From Anaerolineae bacterium (GTDB lineage Bacteria > Chloroflexota > Anaerolineae > Aggregatilineales > Phototrophicaceae), in NCBI GenBank assembly GCA_026645945.1, contig JAPKMO010000007.1, forward strand, positions 1-64,000: a stretch of 64,000 bases of DNA, in the 5' to 3' direction. Made by a program: the position numbers and the translations under genes. Under the pieces are notes generated by a model. That model was not told where the DNA came from. It saw only the letters and a program-made list of their open reading frames with translations, and made no database searches. Below, one piece after another: positions 43,556 through 52,590 of the stretch (position 1 is the first letter of the stretch; every line of letters starts with the position of its first letter).

Positions 43556-44470
43556 ATGGATGTTCTGCGGACGCTGTTTACGCTGATGATTTTTCCCGGC
43601 GGCCTGTTCATCCTGTTTAACGGCATGGTTTACGAGTGGGCCGACCGTAAGCTGGTCGCCCGGCTGCAAAACCGGGTCGGGCCGCGCTGGTTTCAACCGC
43701 TGGCCGATATGCTCAAGCTGCTGGCAAAAGAAGAAGTGGTGCCGGCCAGCGTTGATGCGCGCCTGTTCATCGGGCTGCCGGTGATTGCGCTGGCGGGGGT
43801 GCTTACCGCCGCTCTGTACCTGCCCATCGCCGGGCTGCCGCCGGCCTACAGCTTCCCAGGTGATCTGATCGTGACAGTTTACATGCTCAGCCTGCTGACG
43901 CTGTGTACCGGCATTGCGGGCGCGAATACCAATAACCGCTTTTCGCTGGTGGGCGCGACCCGCACATTGACACAGTTGTTTTCGTATGAAGCGCCCTTTA
44001 TGCTGGCAATGCTGGGGCCGGCGGTAGCCGCCGGAAGCTGGCAGATCGATGAGGTGATGGGGTATGCTGCCGAACACCCGGTTATTTTAATGCAGCCGGT
44101 TGGATTCGTGATCGCGCTGATCGGGCTGATGGGCAAGCTGGAGATGCGCCCCTTCGACGCGCCGGAGGCAGAAACAGAAATCGTGGCCGGGGCGATGACC
44201 GAATACAGCGGTCGGGGATTGGCGCTGTTTTACCTGGGGCGTTATGTGGAATTAATCGCCGGGCTGACGCTGGTAGCGGCGTTTTACCTGGGCGGCATCC
44301 AGAACCCGCTGGATTATTTCGTCAAGACTCTGGCGCTGCTGCTGGTGCTGGTGGGGCTGCAAACGCTGATGACGCGCCTGCGAATAGATCAGACGGTTGG
44401 TTTGTGGTGGCGTTATGGCACGCTGCTGGTTTTGCTGCAATGGTTCGTGACGTTATTGTTGAGGAGCTGA
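43556..44470 (+). CDS. NuoH/HycD-like membrane subunit
   Basis: 304 aa, about eight helices. EWADRKLVARLQNRVGPRWFQPLADMLKLLAKEE is the conserved loop that contacts the quinone or its replacement, and MRPFDAPEAETEIVAGAMTEYSGRGLALFYLGRY is the second hallmark. It anchors the hydrogenase module to the pump module. It begins 3 bp after the large-subunit stop. Confidence 0.88.
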   Translation: MDVLRTLFTLMIFPGGLFILFNGMVYEWADRKLVARLQNRVGPRWFQPLADMLKLLAKEEVVPASVDARLFIGLPVIALAGVLTAALYLPIAGLPPAYSFPGDLIVTVYMLSLLTLCTGIAGANTNNRFSLVGATRTLTQLFSYEAPFMLAMLGPAVAAGSWQIDEVMGYAAEHPVILMQPVGFVIALIGLMGKLEMRPFDAPEAETEIVAGAMTEYSGRGLALFYLGRYVELIAGLTLVAAFYLGGIQNPLDYFVKTLALLLVLVGLQTLMTRLRIDQTVGLWWRYGTLLVLLQWFVTLLLRS

Positions 44471-44474
44471 CGAC

Positions 44475-44885
44475 GTGAAAATCGGTTCAATGCTGGTAGA
44501 TACGCTGCGTTCGTTTTTCCAGAAGCCTGTAACACAACTGTATCCCTTCGAGCGCCAAAAAACGCCCGAACGCCTGCGCGGCAAGCTGCACTGGGACTCG
44601 TCGAATTGCAGCGGGTGCTGCCTGTGTGTGAAGGATTGTCCATCCGAGGCGATTGAGATCATCACCATTGATAAACAGGCCAAAAAGTTCGTCATGCGTT
44701 ATCATGCCGACCGCTGCACATACTGCGGCCAGTGTGTGAAGAACTGCCGGTTTGCCTGCATTGGTATGTCGAGCGAAGATTGGGAATTGGCCGCTCAGAC
44801 GACCGCGCCGTTTACGATCTATTATGGCGAGGAAACCGATCTTGAGCATCTCCTGGAGCGAGTGCCTGAGCCAGCGGCTGGATAA
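44475..44885 (+). CDS. NuoI/HycF-like two-cluster ferredoxin subunit
   Basis: 136 aa, GTG start with GAGGAG upstream. CSGCCLCVKDCP and CTYCGQCVKNCR each give a [4Fe-4S] cluster; in the second, the usual Pro after the last Cys is Arg. It probably accepts electrons from a soluble ferredoxin, as no NuoEFG genes for NADH use are present. Its last 62 bp overlap the protease gene. Confidence 0.86.
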   Translation: MKIGSMLVDTLRSFFQKPVTQLYPFERQKTPERLRGKLHWDSSNCSGCCLCVKDCPSEAIEIITIDKQAKKFVMRYHADRCTYCGQCVKNCRFACIGMSSEDWELAAQTTAPFTIYYGEETDLEHLLERVPEPAAG

Positions 44886-45339
44886 GTCGGAGGGCTGTCC
44901 TCGTTTAGCCATCCTGGGCATTGGGAACGAACTGCACGGCGATGATGCCGCCGGTATTATAGTCGCGCGCGGGCTGCAAACGGCGCTGGCAGGGCGGGGG
45001 GATGTGCTGGTGCTGGAAGCGGGTTTAACCCCGGAAAACTGCACCGGGGTGCTGCGCCGTTTTGGCCCCGAACTGGTGCTGCTGGTGGATGCCGCGCAGA
45101 TGGACGCCGAGCCGGGGGACATTCGGTGGCTGGTGATGGAGCAGATCGCGGGCCTCAGCGCTAGCACACACAGCCTGCCGCTTTCAATGTTGGCCCACTA
45201 CCTTCACCTTGAGTTGGGCAGCCCCGTTTATCTGCTTGGCATTCAGCCGGGGGATCTGTCTTTTGCGGTAGGTTTGACCCCTGGTGTGCAGTTAGCCGTA
45301 GATACCCTCATCCAAGCGCTGATCTGCCTGTTGTATTAA
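44824..45339 (+). CDS. HycI-type hydrogenase maturation protease (for the group 4 enzyme)
   Basis: 171 aa. LAILGIGNELHGDDAAGIIVARGL carries the metal-binding Glu and Asp; LVLLVDAAQMDAEPG and STHSLPLSMLAHYL are further family motifs. It should trim the 28-residue tail of the large subunit. The ATG at 44824 overlaps NuoI by 62 bp; a TTG at 44842 with GAGG 9 bp upstream is an alternative start. Its stop codon lies inside the first copy of the 88-bp dispersed element. Confidence 0.85.
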   Translation: MARKPILSISWSECLSQRLDKSEGCPRLAILGIGNELHGDDAAGIIVARGLQTALAGRGDVLVLEAGLTPENCTGVLRRFGPELVLLVDAAQMDAEPGDIRWLVMEQIAGLSASTHSLPLSMLAHYLHLELGSPVYLLGIQPGDLSFAVGLTPGVQLAVDTLIQALICLLY

Positions 45340-45422
45340 GAGTTTATCCGTAAACCCACCAGACAGTGGGCTTAAGCCCACTGTTCTGCTACCAGATCAA
45401 TCGGTTTACGGATAGATACTAA
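45335..45422. repeat. 88-bp dispersed palindromic element, copy 1
   Basis: A 70-bp core (45345-45414) is bounded by 12-bp inverted ends TATCCGTAAACC / GGTTTACGGATA and has the palindrome CAGTGGGCTTAAGCCCACTG in the middle. Copy 2 at 54812-54899 matches at 84 of 88 positions; the four differences are all C here and T there. The left end supplies the stop codon of the HycI-type gene. It encodes no protein. Confidence 0.9.
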
Positions 45423-45438
45423 ATATCAAGCTGATTAC

Positions 45439-45467
45439 TTGACAGAACCCACAAAAAATACCATACT
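45439..45467 (+). promoter_or_regulatory. Promoter of the FadR-like gene
   Basis: A perfect TTGACA (45439-45444), 17 bp, then CATACT (45462-45467). The operator palindrome begins 6 bp after the -10, over the expected start point. Confidence 0.6.
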
Positions 45468-45473
45468 GAGGTA

Positions 45474-45497
45474 AACTGGTCAGACCACTTACCAGTT
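45474..45497 (+). promoter_or_regulatory. FadR-type operator
   Basis: TGGTCAGACCA (45477-45487) is a perfect 11-bp palindrome equal to the core of the FadR consensus (TGGTC-N-GACCA). It lies within a wider pair AACTGGT (45474-45480) and ACCAGTT (45491-45497). Placed just after the promoter -10 and 31 bp before the regulator's ATG, it suits autorepression. Confidence 0.7.
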
Positions 45498-45527
45498 TTG
45501 ATTGGACTTTAAAGACAGGCGCGTAGC

Positions 45528-46223
45528 ATGAATTGGACGAAACCCCAACGCCCGGTAGATCACGCCGAGCGAGCGTTAATTACCGCTATCCTGGAAGGGC
45601 ATTTTCCGCCCGGTTCTACACTGCCCGGCGAGCGTGAGCTGGCTGCTCAATTAGGCGTGACACGGCCTACACTGCGCGAAGTGCTGCGGCGGGTAGAGCG
45701 TGACGGCTGGGTGACAATTCACCAGGGCAAAGCAACAAAAGTCAATGACTTCTGGTGGGATGGCGGGCTGAATATCCTCAGCGGCATCGTTCGTCACAGC
45801 CGGACGCTGCCGCCGGATTTTGTGCCGAATTTACTGCGCGTTCGGCTGGATATGGCCCCCTCCTATACTCGGCTGGCGGTCGAGCAGTCTGCCGAGGCGG
45901 CTGCCGCGCTGCTGGCCGCTCATGAAAAACTTGAGGATGCGCCGGATGCTTTCGCCAACTTTGATTGGATGCTCCAGAGGCGGCTGGCGATTGCTTCTGG
46001 CAATCCGGTTTATGCCATGATTTTGAACAGTTTTACCGGTTTTTATGAACCGCTGGCACTGATTTATTTCGCGCTGCCGGAAGCGCGGCAGACTTCGCGC
46101 ATTTTCTATATGGCGCTGCTGGAGGCTGCCCGGCGGGAGGACGCGGACACCGCCGAGCAGTTGACCCGCGCCGTGATGCTGGAAAGTTTGACTTTGTGGC
46201 GGAAGGCCAACCCGGCTCCGTAA
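45528..46223 (+). CDS. FadR-like acyl-CoA-responsive GntR regulator
   Basis: 231 aa. The winged helix FPPGSTLPGERELAAQLGVTRPTLREVLRRVERDGWVTIHQGKATKVNDFW is close, residue by residue, to enterobacterial FadR, and the effector domain keeps GLNIL, DAFANFDWMLQRRLAIASGNPVYAMILNSF and YFALPEAR. FadR switches fatty acid breakdown and synthesis by releasing DNA when it binds long-chain acyl-CoA. The matching operator lies upstream. FadR is best known from gammaproteobacteria, so its presence here is notable. It leads a lipid and glycerol-phosphate operon. Confidence 0.83.
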   Translation: MNWTKPQRPVDHAERALITAILEGHFPPGSTLPGERELAAQLGVTRPTLREVLRRVERDGWVTIHQGKATKVNDFWWDGGLNILSGIVRHSRTLPPDFVPNLLRVRLDMAPSYTRLAVEQSAEAAAALLAAHEKLEDAPDAFANFDWMLQRRLAIASGNPVYAMILNSFTGFYEPLALIYFALPEARQTSRIFYMALLEAARREDADTAEQLTRAVMLESLTLWRKANPAP

Positions 46224-46254
46224 AGACGCCGTATTAACCGGCAGGGGAGGAAAA

Positions 46255-47850
46255 ATGAGGCGATGGAATGGATGGGGAGATGATGCGACGGGTTATCCCT
46301 TATCGGAGGGCGCGTCTCGTTTTCTAGCGGCGCGGCTTGGCGAAAGCACGCCGCCAGGAGAAGCCTCGTTTGAAGATGTGCTAAAAACCGTCCCTGACTC
46401 CCGACTGCGGCCACATCCATTGCTGAACCATGACCCGGCGGAGCGCGTTCGCCATGCTAGGGGACAAAGTATGCCGGATTGGGTGGCGCTGCGGAGCGGG
46501 CATATCGGCGTGTTTCCCGATGGCGTTGCTTACCCGATGAGCGTCGAGGATGTGCGCGCATTAATTCGCTACGCGGCGGAAACCGGCGTGCGGCTGATTC
46601 CATACGGCGGGGGTACGAGCGTGGTCGGCCATATCAACCCCCTGCCGGGCGACAGGCCGGTATTGACGGTGAACATGAGCCGGATGAACCGCCTAGAGCG
46701 GCTGGATGAAACCACCCTGCTGGCGACTTTTGGCGCAGGGGTGAGCGGCCCAGACCTGGAAGCGCAGCTTCGGGCGCGCGGGTATACGCTGGGGCATTAT
46801 CCACAGTCGTTTGAATGCTCTACGCTGGGGGGCTGGATTGCGGCGCGTTCCAGCGGGCAGCAGTCATTGTATTACGGGCGCATCGAGAGTTTGTTCGTTG
46901 GTGGGCGGGTCGAAACGCCCGGCGGGCATCTGGTGCTGCCGAATGTTCCGGCTTCGGCAGCCGGGCCGAACCTGCGCGAAATCGTGCTTGGCTCGGAAGG
47001 CCGGCTGGGAATCATCACCGAGGCGACCGTGCGCGTTTCGCCGCTGCCGGAACGCGAAGAATTTAGCGCGGTATTTTTTCCGCATTTTGAAAACGGCCTG
47101 ACTGCCGTCCGCGAAATCGTCCAGGCGCGGCTGCCGCTGTCTATGCTGCGCCTCAGTACGGCGGTGGAAACCGAAACCATGCTGGCGCTGGCCGGGCATG
47201 AGCGGTTAATCGGCGCGCTGGAGCGATACCTGAGCCTGCGCGGCGCGAAAAATGATAAATGCCTGCTGGTGTTCGCTTTCACCGGGGGGCGCGCGCTGGG
47301 CGGCGTGACGATTAAAGAAACGCTGCGAATAGCCGGGGCGCGCGGTGGCATGCATGTTGGAGATGCTTTTGGACGGCAGTGGCAAAAATCGCGCTTTCGC
47401 ACGCCGTACCTGCGCAATACGCTGTGGGAGCGCGGATACGCCGTAGACACCCTGGAAACCGCCACAACCTGGACGAACACCCCGACCATGATTACGGCGA
47501 TTGAAACAGCGCTGCGCGGCGCGCTGGCCGATCTGGGCGAGCGAATCCATGTGTTCACGCATCTGTCGCATGTCTACCCGCATGGCACGAGCGTTTACAC
47601 GACCTATGTCTTCCGGCTGGCGTCCGATGCAGACGAGACGCTGCGTCGCTGGCTGAGGCTTAAAAAGGCCGCCAGCGAAGCGGTCATCGCCAACGGCGGC
47701 ACGATCAGCCACCAGCATGGCGTGGGGATAGATCATGCGCCGTATCTGGCCGCCGAAAAGGGGGAGGCCGGTATGAAGGCGCTCCGGGATGTGCTGGCGT
47801 CGTTCGATCCTGAAGGGGTGATGAACCCCGGCAAGTTAATCGTACCGTAG
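46255..47850 (+). CDS. FAD-dependent oxidoreductase, alkyl-dihydroxyacetonephosphate synthase-like
   Basis: 531 aa. RRWNGWGD at the start, the FAD loop IPYGGGTSVVGH, PQSFECSTLGGWIAARSSGQQSLYYGRIESL and GSEGRLGIITEATVRVSPLPE follow the AGPS family closely. Near the end GGTISHQHGVGIDH matches the His-rich active loop (SHHHGVG in animals), with Gln for the middle His. AGPS makes the ether bond of ether lipids from acyl-DHAP and a fatty alcohol. GGGGAGG precedes the ATG. A FadR-like regulator upstream and G3P dehydrogenase downstream fit a lipid role. A hydroxyacid oxidase function remains possible. Confidence 0.72.
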   Translation: MRRWNGWGDDATGYPLSEGASRFLAARLGESTPPGEASFEDVLKTVPDSRLRPHPLLNHDPAERVRHARGQSMPDWVALRSGHIGVFPDGVAYPMSVEDVRALIRYAAETGVRLIPYGGGTSVVGHINPLPGDRPVLTVNMSRMNRLERLDETTLLATFGAGVSGPDLEAQLRARGYTLGHYPQSFECSTLGGWIAARSSGQQSLYYGRIESLFVGGRVETPGGHLVLPNVPASAAGPNLREIVLGSEGRLGIITEATVRVSPLPEREEFSAVFFPHFENGLTAVREIVQARLPLSMLRLSTAVETETMLALAGHERLIGALERYLSLRGAKNDKCLLVFAFTGGRALGGVTIKETLRIAGARGGMHVGDAFGRQWQKSRFRTPYLRNTLWERGYAVDTLETATTWTNTPTMITAIETALRGALADLGERIHVFTHLSHVYPHGTSVYTTYVFRLASDADETLRRWLRLKKAASEAVIANGGTISHQHGVGIDHAPYLAAEKGEAGMKALRDVLASFDPEGVMNPGKLIVP

Positions 47851-47892
47851 CGCGCGGCCTGCAAGGCCGCCGGTTTATTGCGGGATGGATTT

Positions 47893-49617
47893 ATGTGGGC
47901 AAAAGATTGGCGCGAAAAAATCTGGTCGCAGATCGGCCAGCCCTGGGACGTGCTGGTCATCGGCGGTGGCATCACCGGGGCGGGCATTTTGCGGGAAGCG
48001 GCACGGGCCGGTTTGCGGGTCTTGCTGGTCGAACAGCGTGATTTCGCCTGGGGTACATCCAGCCGTTCCTCAAAACTGGTGCATGGCGGGCTGCGTTATC
48101 TGGCAACCGGGCAGGTGGGCATCACGCTGACATCGGTGCGGGAGCGCGAAAATTTGCTGGAAGATGGGCCGGGTCTGATAGATCCGCTCGGTTTCCTGAT
48201 GGCGACACACCGGGGCGCTAAACCGGGGCGGCTGGCCTACGGCGCGGGACTGGCGGTGTACGACCTGATGGCGCTGCAATGGTCACATCGTTATTACAGC
48301 GCCGAGGAATTTCGGATGCTCGTGCCGCATATCGCCGGCGAGGATTTGCAGGGCGGTTTTCGTTACGAGGACGCCCAGACCGACGACTCACGGTTGGTTC
48401 TGCGCGTGATTCAAGAGGCGGCTGCCGATGGCGGCGCGGCGCTGAACTACGTTGCTGCCGACGAACTGCTGTTTAAAGATGGCGAGGTGGTCGGCGCGCG
48501 GCTGCGCGATCACATCACCGGAGAAACAGCCGAGGTTTTGGCAAAGGCCGTCATCAACGCGACCGGCGCGTTTGCCGACCAGCTGCGGCTGCAAGTGGGC
48601 GCAGAGGCGCGCATCCGCCCGCTGCGCGGCAGCCATCTGGTTTTTGCCGCCTGGCGGCTGCCGATGGCCCAGGCGGTTACTTTTGTGCATCCGTTGGATG
48701 GCCGCCCGGTTTTTGCGTTTCCCTGGGAAGGAGTGACACTGGTCGGCACGACCGACCTCGACCATGAAGCGCCTTTGACAGATGAACCCGGCATCTCGCC
48801 TTACGAGGTGGCCTACCTGATGGCTGCCGTCGCGCAGCAGTTCCCGGCGCGCGGCCTGACGCTGGATGATGTTGTGGCAACCTATGCCGGGGTGCGCCCC
48901 GTCATCGGCACAGGCAGAGACGACCCCTCGAAGGAGTCCCGCGAGCATGTTGTCTGGCAGGAGAACGGCCTGTTGACTGTGACCGGCGGTAAGCTGACGA
49001 CTTTTCGCGCCGTCGCTGTGGATGCGCTGCGGATGATTCACGAGCGGCTGCCGGATATGCCCTCTGTAAAAACAGATGTGCCGGTTTTGAATCCGGTGAA
49101 TATCGAACTGCCGGGCAGTTTGAGCGAAACTGTCCGCCGCCGTTTGCTGGGACGGTACGGCGCCGATGCTCCTGATCTGGTTAATGCCGCGCAGCCGGGC
49201 GAACTGGAATGTATTCCCGGTACGCTGACGCTGTGGGCAGAACTGCGCTGGGCGGCGCGCGCTGAGGGGGTGGTTCACCTGGATGACCTGCTGCTGCGCC
49301 GCGTGCGATTGGGGTTAATTTTGCCAAACGGCGGCGCGGCGCTGATGCCGCGCTTCCGGCAGATTTGTCAGCCGGAGCTTGGATGGGATGATAGGCGGTG
49401 GGATGCCGAGGAAGCGGCTTATCTGCGATTGTGGGAAAGCTGTTACAGCCTGCCACCGCGCAGTGATATTCCCGACTGGACAGCGATGCTGGCGGCGGCT
49501 CGCGCAGCCGTAAAACCCAAAAAGCGCCGCTTCACACACGCATTTGTGTTACTTGTTATACTGGCAGGAGTCGTGCTGCTGGCGCGCGCCCGGCGGCGGG
49601 CAGCGTCGAATCAATAA
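47893..49617 (+). CDS. glpD: Glycerol-3-phosphate dehydrogenase (GlpD-like) with C-terminal membrane anchor
   Basis: 574 aa from the ATG at 47893, preceded by GGGATGGA. VLVIGGGITGAGILREAARAGLRVLLVEQRDFAWGTSSRSSKLVHGGLRYL is the GlpD FAD site; VGTTDLDHEAPL, YAGVRPVIG and VTGGKLTTFR are family motifs. It oxidises glycerol 3-phosphate to DHAP and reduces quinone. After a charged stretch (KPKKRR) the last 25 residues hold one hydrophobic helix, FVLLVILAGVVLLA, ended by Arg residues: a tail anchor not usual for GlpD, which is a peripheral membrane protein. Confidence 0.83.
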   Translation: MWAKDWREKIWSQIGQPWDVLVIGGGITGAGILREAARAGLRVLLVEQRDFAWGTSSRSSKLVHGGLRYLATGQVGITLTSVRERENLLEDGPGLIDPLGFLMATHRGAKPGRLAYGAGLAVYDLMALQWSHRYYSAEEFRMLVPHIAGEDLQGGFRYEDAQTDDSRLVLRVIQEAAADGGAALNYVAADELLFKDGEVVGARLRDHITGETAEVLAKAVINATGAFADQLRLQVGAEARIRPLRGSHLVFAAWRLPMAQAVTFVHPLDGRPVFAFPWEGVTLVGTTDLDHEAPLTDEPGISPYEVAYLMAAVAQQFPARGLTLDDVVATYAGVRPVIGTGRDDPSKESREHVVWQENGLLTVTGGKLTTFRAVAVDALRMIHERLPDMPSVKTDVPVLNPVNIELPGSLSETVRRRLLGRYGADAPDLVNAAQPGELECIPGTLTLWAELRWAARAEGVVHLDDLLLRRVRLGLILPNGGAALMPRFRQICQPELGWDDRRWDAEEAAYLRLWESCYSLPPRSDIPDWTAMLAAARAAVKPKKRRFTHAFVLLVILAGVVLLARARRRAASNQ

Positions 49618-49703
49618 CTTCAAACTCAAGAGAATACTGATGGTATGGGAGAGGGTCGCAGACCCTCTCTTTCGACCGGGGTTAGCGTTATTAAGGATGT
49701 TTT

Positions 49704-51269
49704 ATGGAATATATTTTGGCGATTGATAATGGCACGCAAAGCGTGCGCGCGCTGCTGTTTGACCTGAAGGGAAATCTGGCTGCGAAGGCGCGTGTGCCGA
49801 TTGAAGCATACTTTTCTCAGCATCCAGGTTGGGCGGAACAGGAGCCAGCTGTTTTCTGGGATGCGACCTGCCAGGCCTGCCGGCAGCTGTGGCAGACTAC
49901 CGATATTCCAAAATCGGCAGTTGCCGGGGTGGCGCTGACGACCCAACGTGGAACGGTTATCAATGTGGATGCCAATGGGAAACCGCTCCGCCCGGCGATT
50001 GTGTGGCTGGACCAGCGCCGGACGGAAGGGCTGCCGCCGGTGGGCGGGTTCTGGGGGGGGGCCTTCAAGCTGGTCGGCATGTCGGAGACGGTCGCTTACG
50101 TGCAGGCTGAAGCCGAGGGGAACTGGATTCGCACATATCAGCCGGACATCTGGGCAAAAACGCACAAATATTTGCTGCTGTCCGGCTATCTGACCTACCG
50201 GCTCACCGGTCGGCTGGCCGACTCGGTGGGCTGCCAGGTGGCTTATATCCCCTTTGATTACAAGGGTCTGACCTGGGCATCGCCCCGCGATTGGAAGTGG
50301 AAGGCACTGCCGATGGACAAGGCGCTCCTGCCCGACCTCGTGCCGCCTGCCGGCGTGCTGGGGCAGATCATGCCGGAAGCCGCTGAGGCGACCGGCATAC
50401 CCGCCGGGCTGCCGCTGATCGCGGCGGCGGCGGACAAAGCCTGCGAGGTGATCGGGTCGGGCTGCCTGGAGCCGCATGTCGGCTGTTTGAGCTACGGCAC
50501 ATCGGCAACGATTAACACCACCCACCGGCGTTATATCGAGGTGATTCCGTTAATTCCTCCTTATCCGGCGGCCATTCCCGGCGCGTACAGCCTGGAAATC
50601 CAGATTTATCGCGGTTACTGGATGGTGAATTGGTTCAAGCGGGAGTTTGGCCTGCGAGAGATGCATATTGCCGAGCAGCGCGGCATCGAGCCGGAAGCCC
50701 TGTTTGACGAACTGGTGAACCAAGTTCCGCCCGGCTCTGAGGGGTTGGTTTTACAGCCGTACTGGTCGCCCGGTATCCGCGTGCCGGGGCCAGAAGCGCG
50801 CGGCGCGGTCATCGGCTTTAGCGATGTGCATACGCGGGCGCACCTGTACCGCGCGATTCTGGAAGGGCTGGCTTATGCCCTGCGCGAGGGCAAGGAACGC
50901 ACCGAACAGCGCAGCCGCGTGCCGATCACCGAACTGCGTGTTTCCGGCGGCGGCTCGCAAAGCGATGCGGCTATGCAGCTAACTGCCGACATTTTTGGCC
51001 TGCCGACGGCGCGCCCGCATATGTATGAAACTTCGGGTTTGGGGGCGGCGATTGACGCGGCGGTTGGACTCAAACTGCACCCGGATTTTGATACCGCTGT
51101 GCGCGATATGACGCATATCGGACGAGTTTTTGAGCCGGACGCGCGGACGCACGCCATCTATGAAGACCTGTACCAGGGGGTCTATAAACGTATGTACGGG
51201 CAGCTTCGGCCTCTGTACGAACGCATCCGGGACATTACCGGCGTTCGCAAAATGAGGGCGCGCCGGTAG
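49704..51269 (+). CDS. FGGY-family carbohydrate kinase
   Basis: 521 aa. [19 protein letters not shown] (about 5-23) and [15 protein letters not shown] (about 93) resemble glycerol and erythritol kinases; [27 protein letters not shown] is the C-terminal FGGY signature. AAGGATG precedes the ATG. It follows GlpD by 86 bp. Glycerol is a tempting substrate from context, but the [12 protein letters not shown]-like region and length are equally close to uncharacterised FGGY kinases, so the substrate is left open. Confidence 0.75.
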   Translation: MEYILAIDNGTQSVRALLFDLKGNLAAKARVPIEAYFSQHPGWAEQEPAVFWDATCQACRQLWQTTDIPKSAVAGVALTTQRGTVINVDANGKPLRPAIVWLDQRRTEGLPPVGGFWGGAFKLVGMSETVAYVQAEAEGNWIRTYQPDIWAKTHKYLLLSGYLTYRLTGRLADSVGCQVAYIPFDYKGLTWASPRDWKWKALPMDKALLPDLVPPAGVLGQIMPEAAEATGIPAGLPLIAAAADKACEVIGSGCLEPHVGCLSYGTSATINTTHRRYIEVIPLIPPYPAAIPGAYSLEIQIYRGYWMVNWFKREFGLREMHIAEQRGIEPEALFDELVNQVPPGSEGLVLQPYWSPGIRVPGPEARGAVIGFSDVHTRAHLYRAILEGLAYALREGKERTEQRSRVPITELRVSGGGSQSDAAMQLTADIFGLPTARPHMYETSGLGAAIDAAVGLKLHPDFDTAVRDMTHIGRVFEPDARTHAIYEDLYQGVYKRMYGQLRPLYERIRDITGVRKMRARR

Positions 51270-51378
51270 GCCATTTTCCCCAGCGATATGGGCGAAAGTT
51301 TTGAGAATCGCTCAGGACAGGCTCTCGATTGCGTGTAGAATAAGGGGGATTGTGTCGTTTGTGTGAGGTAGCTGCTGC

Positions 51379-52590
51379 ATGATTGTACTCGGACACTGGG
51401 GCAGCCGCCCGGTGACGATCAGCATCAAACCCAACTGTCTGACGGTGAGTATTGACGGCCCGAAAGAGGCCGTTGTTTACAGCTTCGATTATGCCGGGCG
51501 GCTGTGGACGGCTTTTCTGGACGGTATTGCCTACCGGCGCGGACTGGACGGCAAGATGGTCGCTAAATGGCGGCTGCCGGGCAGCGAGCGCGAGCGGCAG
51601 TGGTTGATGCCAGAAGCGGCCAATGCCTTGATTGAACGGATTCGGGAAGAAATATCCGGGTTGTATGCGGCCATCCAGAGCGGCGCTGTCGGCCTGAACG
51701 CCCCCCTGCCGCCGGCGGCAGAACTCGTTTTTGAACGGGCGATTCGGTTCGATGCGGCGCATTCACGAGCCGACGCCGCGCGGTATGACGCGGTGTATAA
51801 GCCAGTTGGTATTCTGCCGCCGGATCAGTATATGGCCGTTGTGCTGCAAGCCACCGAAGGCTGTTCGTTTAATACCTGCTCGTTTTGCAGCTTTTATAAA
51901 GACCGCCCGTTTCGCATCAAAAAGCCGGATGAGTTCCGGCGACATGCCCAGGGTGTGCGGGATTTCTTGGGCGACGGCCTCAGCCTGCGGCGGACGATCT
52001 TTCTGGGAGATGCTAACGCGCTGGTTGTGCCGATGCCCCGACTGCTGCCGCTGCTGGATGTTGTTCACGAAGTATACGACGTGGCGGCGCTGGGCGGATT
52101 GTATGCCTTCCTGGACGGTTTCAGCGCCGAAAAGAAGACGGCGCGCGATTACGAACTGCTGGCGCGGCGCGGGCTGGCGCGTGTGTATATCGGCCTGGAG
52201 AGCGGTAATGCCGATTTGCTGGATTTCCTGAAAAAGCCCGGCAGACCGGAAGACAGCGTGGAAGCGGTGCGGGCGATGAAAGCGGGTGGGGCAGCCGTCG
52301 GCGTGATCGTGCTGCTGGGAGCAGGGGGGCATACCTATGCCGAAGCGCATGTCCGGGACACCATCCAGGTCATTAACGCGATGGATTTGTCCGAGGATGA
52401 TATTTTATACTTCTCGGAACTGGTGGTTGACGAAAGCCTGCCTTACGCGCGTGATGCTTACCAGGCCGGGTTGAAACCGCTGACGCGGGACGAACGCATC
52501 GCGCAGGGTGAGCGAATAGAAGATGGGCTGCGCTTTAGCGGCAGGACGCCGCAGATCAGCCGTTATGACATCCGGGAGTTTATTTACTGA
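51379..52590 (+). CDS. Radical SAM protein of unknown function
   Basis: 403 aa. The cluster motif is CSFNTCSFC (Cys162, Cys167, Cys170), CX4CX2C rather than the common CX3CX2C. LGDANALVVP, ARVYIGLESGNADLLDFLKKPG and VGVIVLLGAGG are strands of a radical SAM barrel, close in style to HemN/Elp3-like proteins. The first 140 residues, ahead of the barrel, are not recognised. Its stop overlaps the AlaX start (TGATG), so the two proteins are made together; a link to tRNA or amino acid repair is possible but unproven. Confidence 0.72.
   Translation: MIVLGHWGSRPVTISIKPNCLTVSIDGPKEAVVYSFDYAGRLWTAFLDGIAYRRGLDGKMVAKWRLPGSERERQWLMPEAANALIERIREEISGLYAAIQSGAVGLNAPLPPAAELVFERAIRFDAAHSRADAARYDAVYKPVGILPPDQYMAVVLQATEGCSFNTCSFCSFYKDRPFRIKKPDEFRRHAQGVRDFLGDGLSLRRTIFLGDANALVVPMPRLLPLLDVVHEVYDVAALGGLYAFLDGFSAEKKTARDYELLARRGLARVYIGLESGNADLLDFLKKPGRPEDSVEAVRAMKAGGAAVGVIVLLGAGGHTYAEAHVRDTIQVINAMDLSEDDILYFSELVVDESLPYARDAYQAGLKPLTRDERIAQGERIEDGLRFSGRTPQISRYDIREFIY

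Noticed and set aside
42992-44077. 361-codon minus-strand open frame
   Set aside because: Opposite the large-subunit and NuoH genes, which have clear catalytic motifs.
45335-45422. Insertion sequence with transposase
   Set aside because: Too short to code for a protein; no transposase gene is seen in the window. Treated as a non-autonomous repeat.
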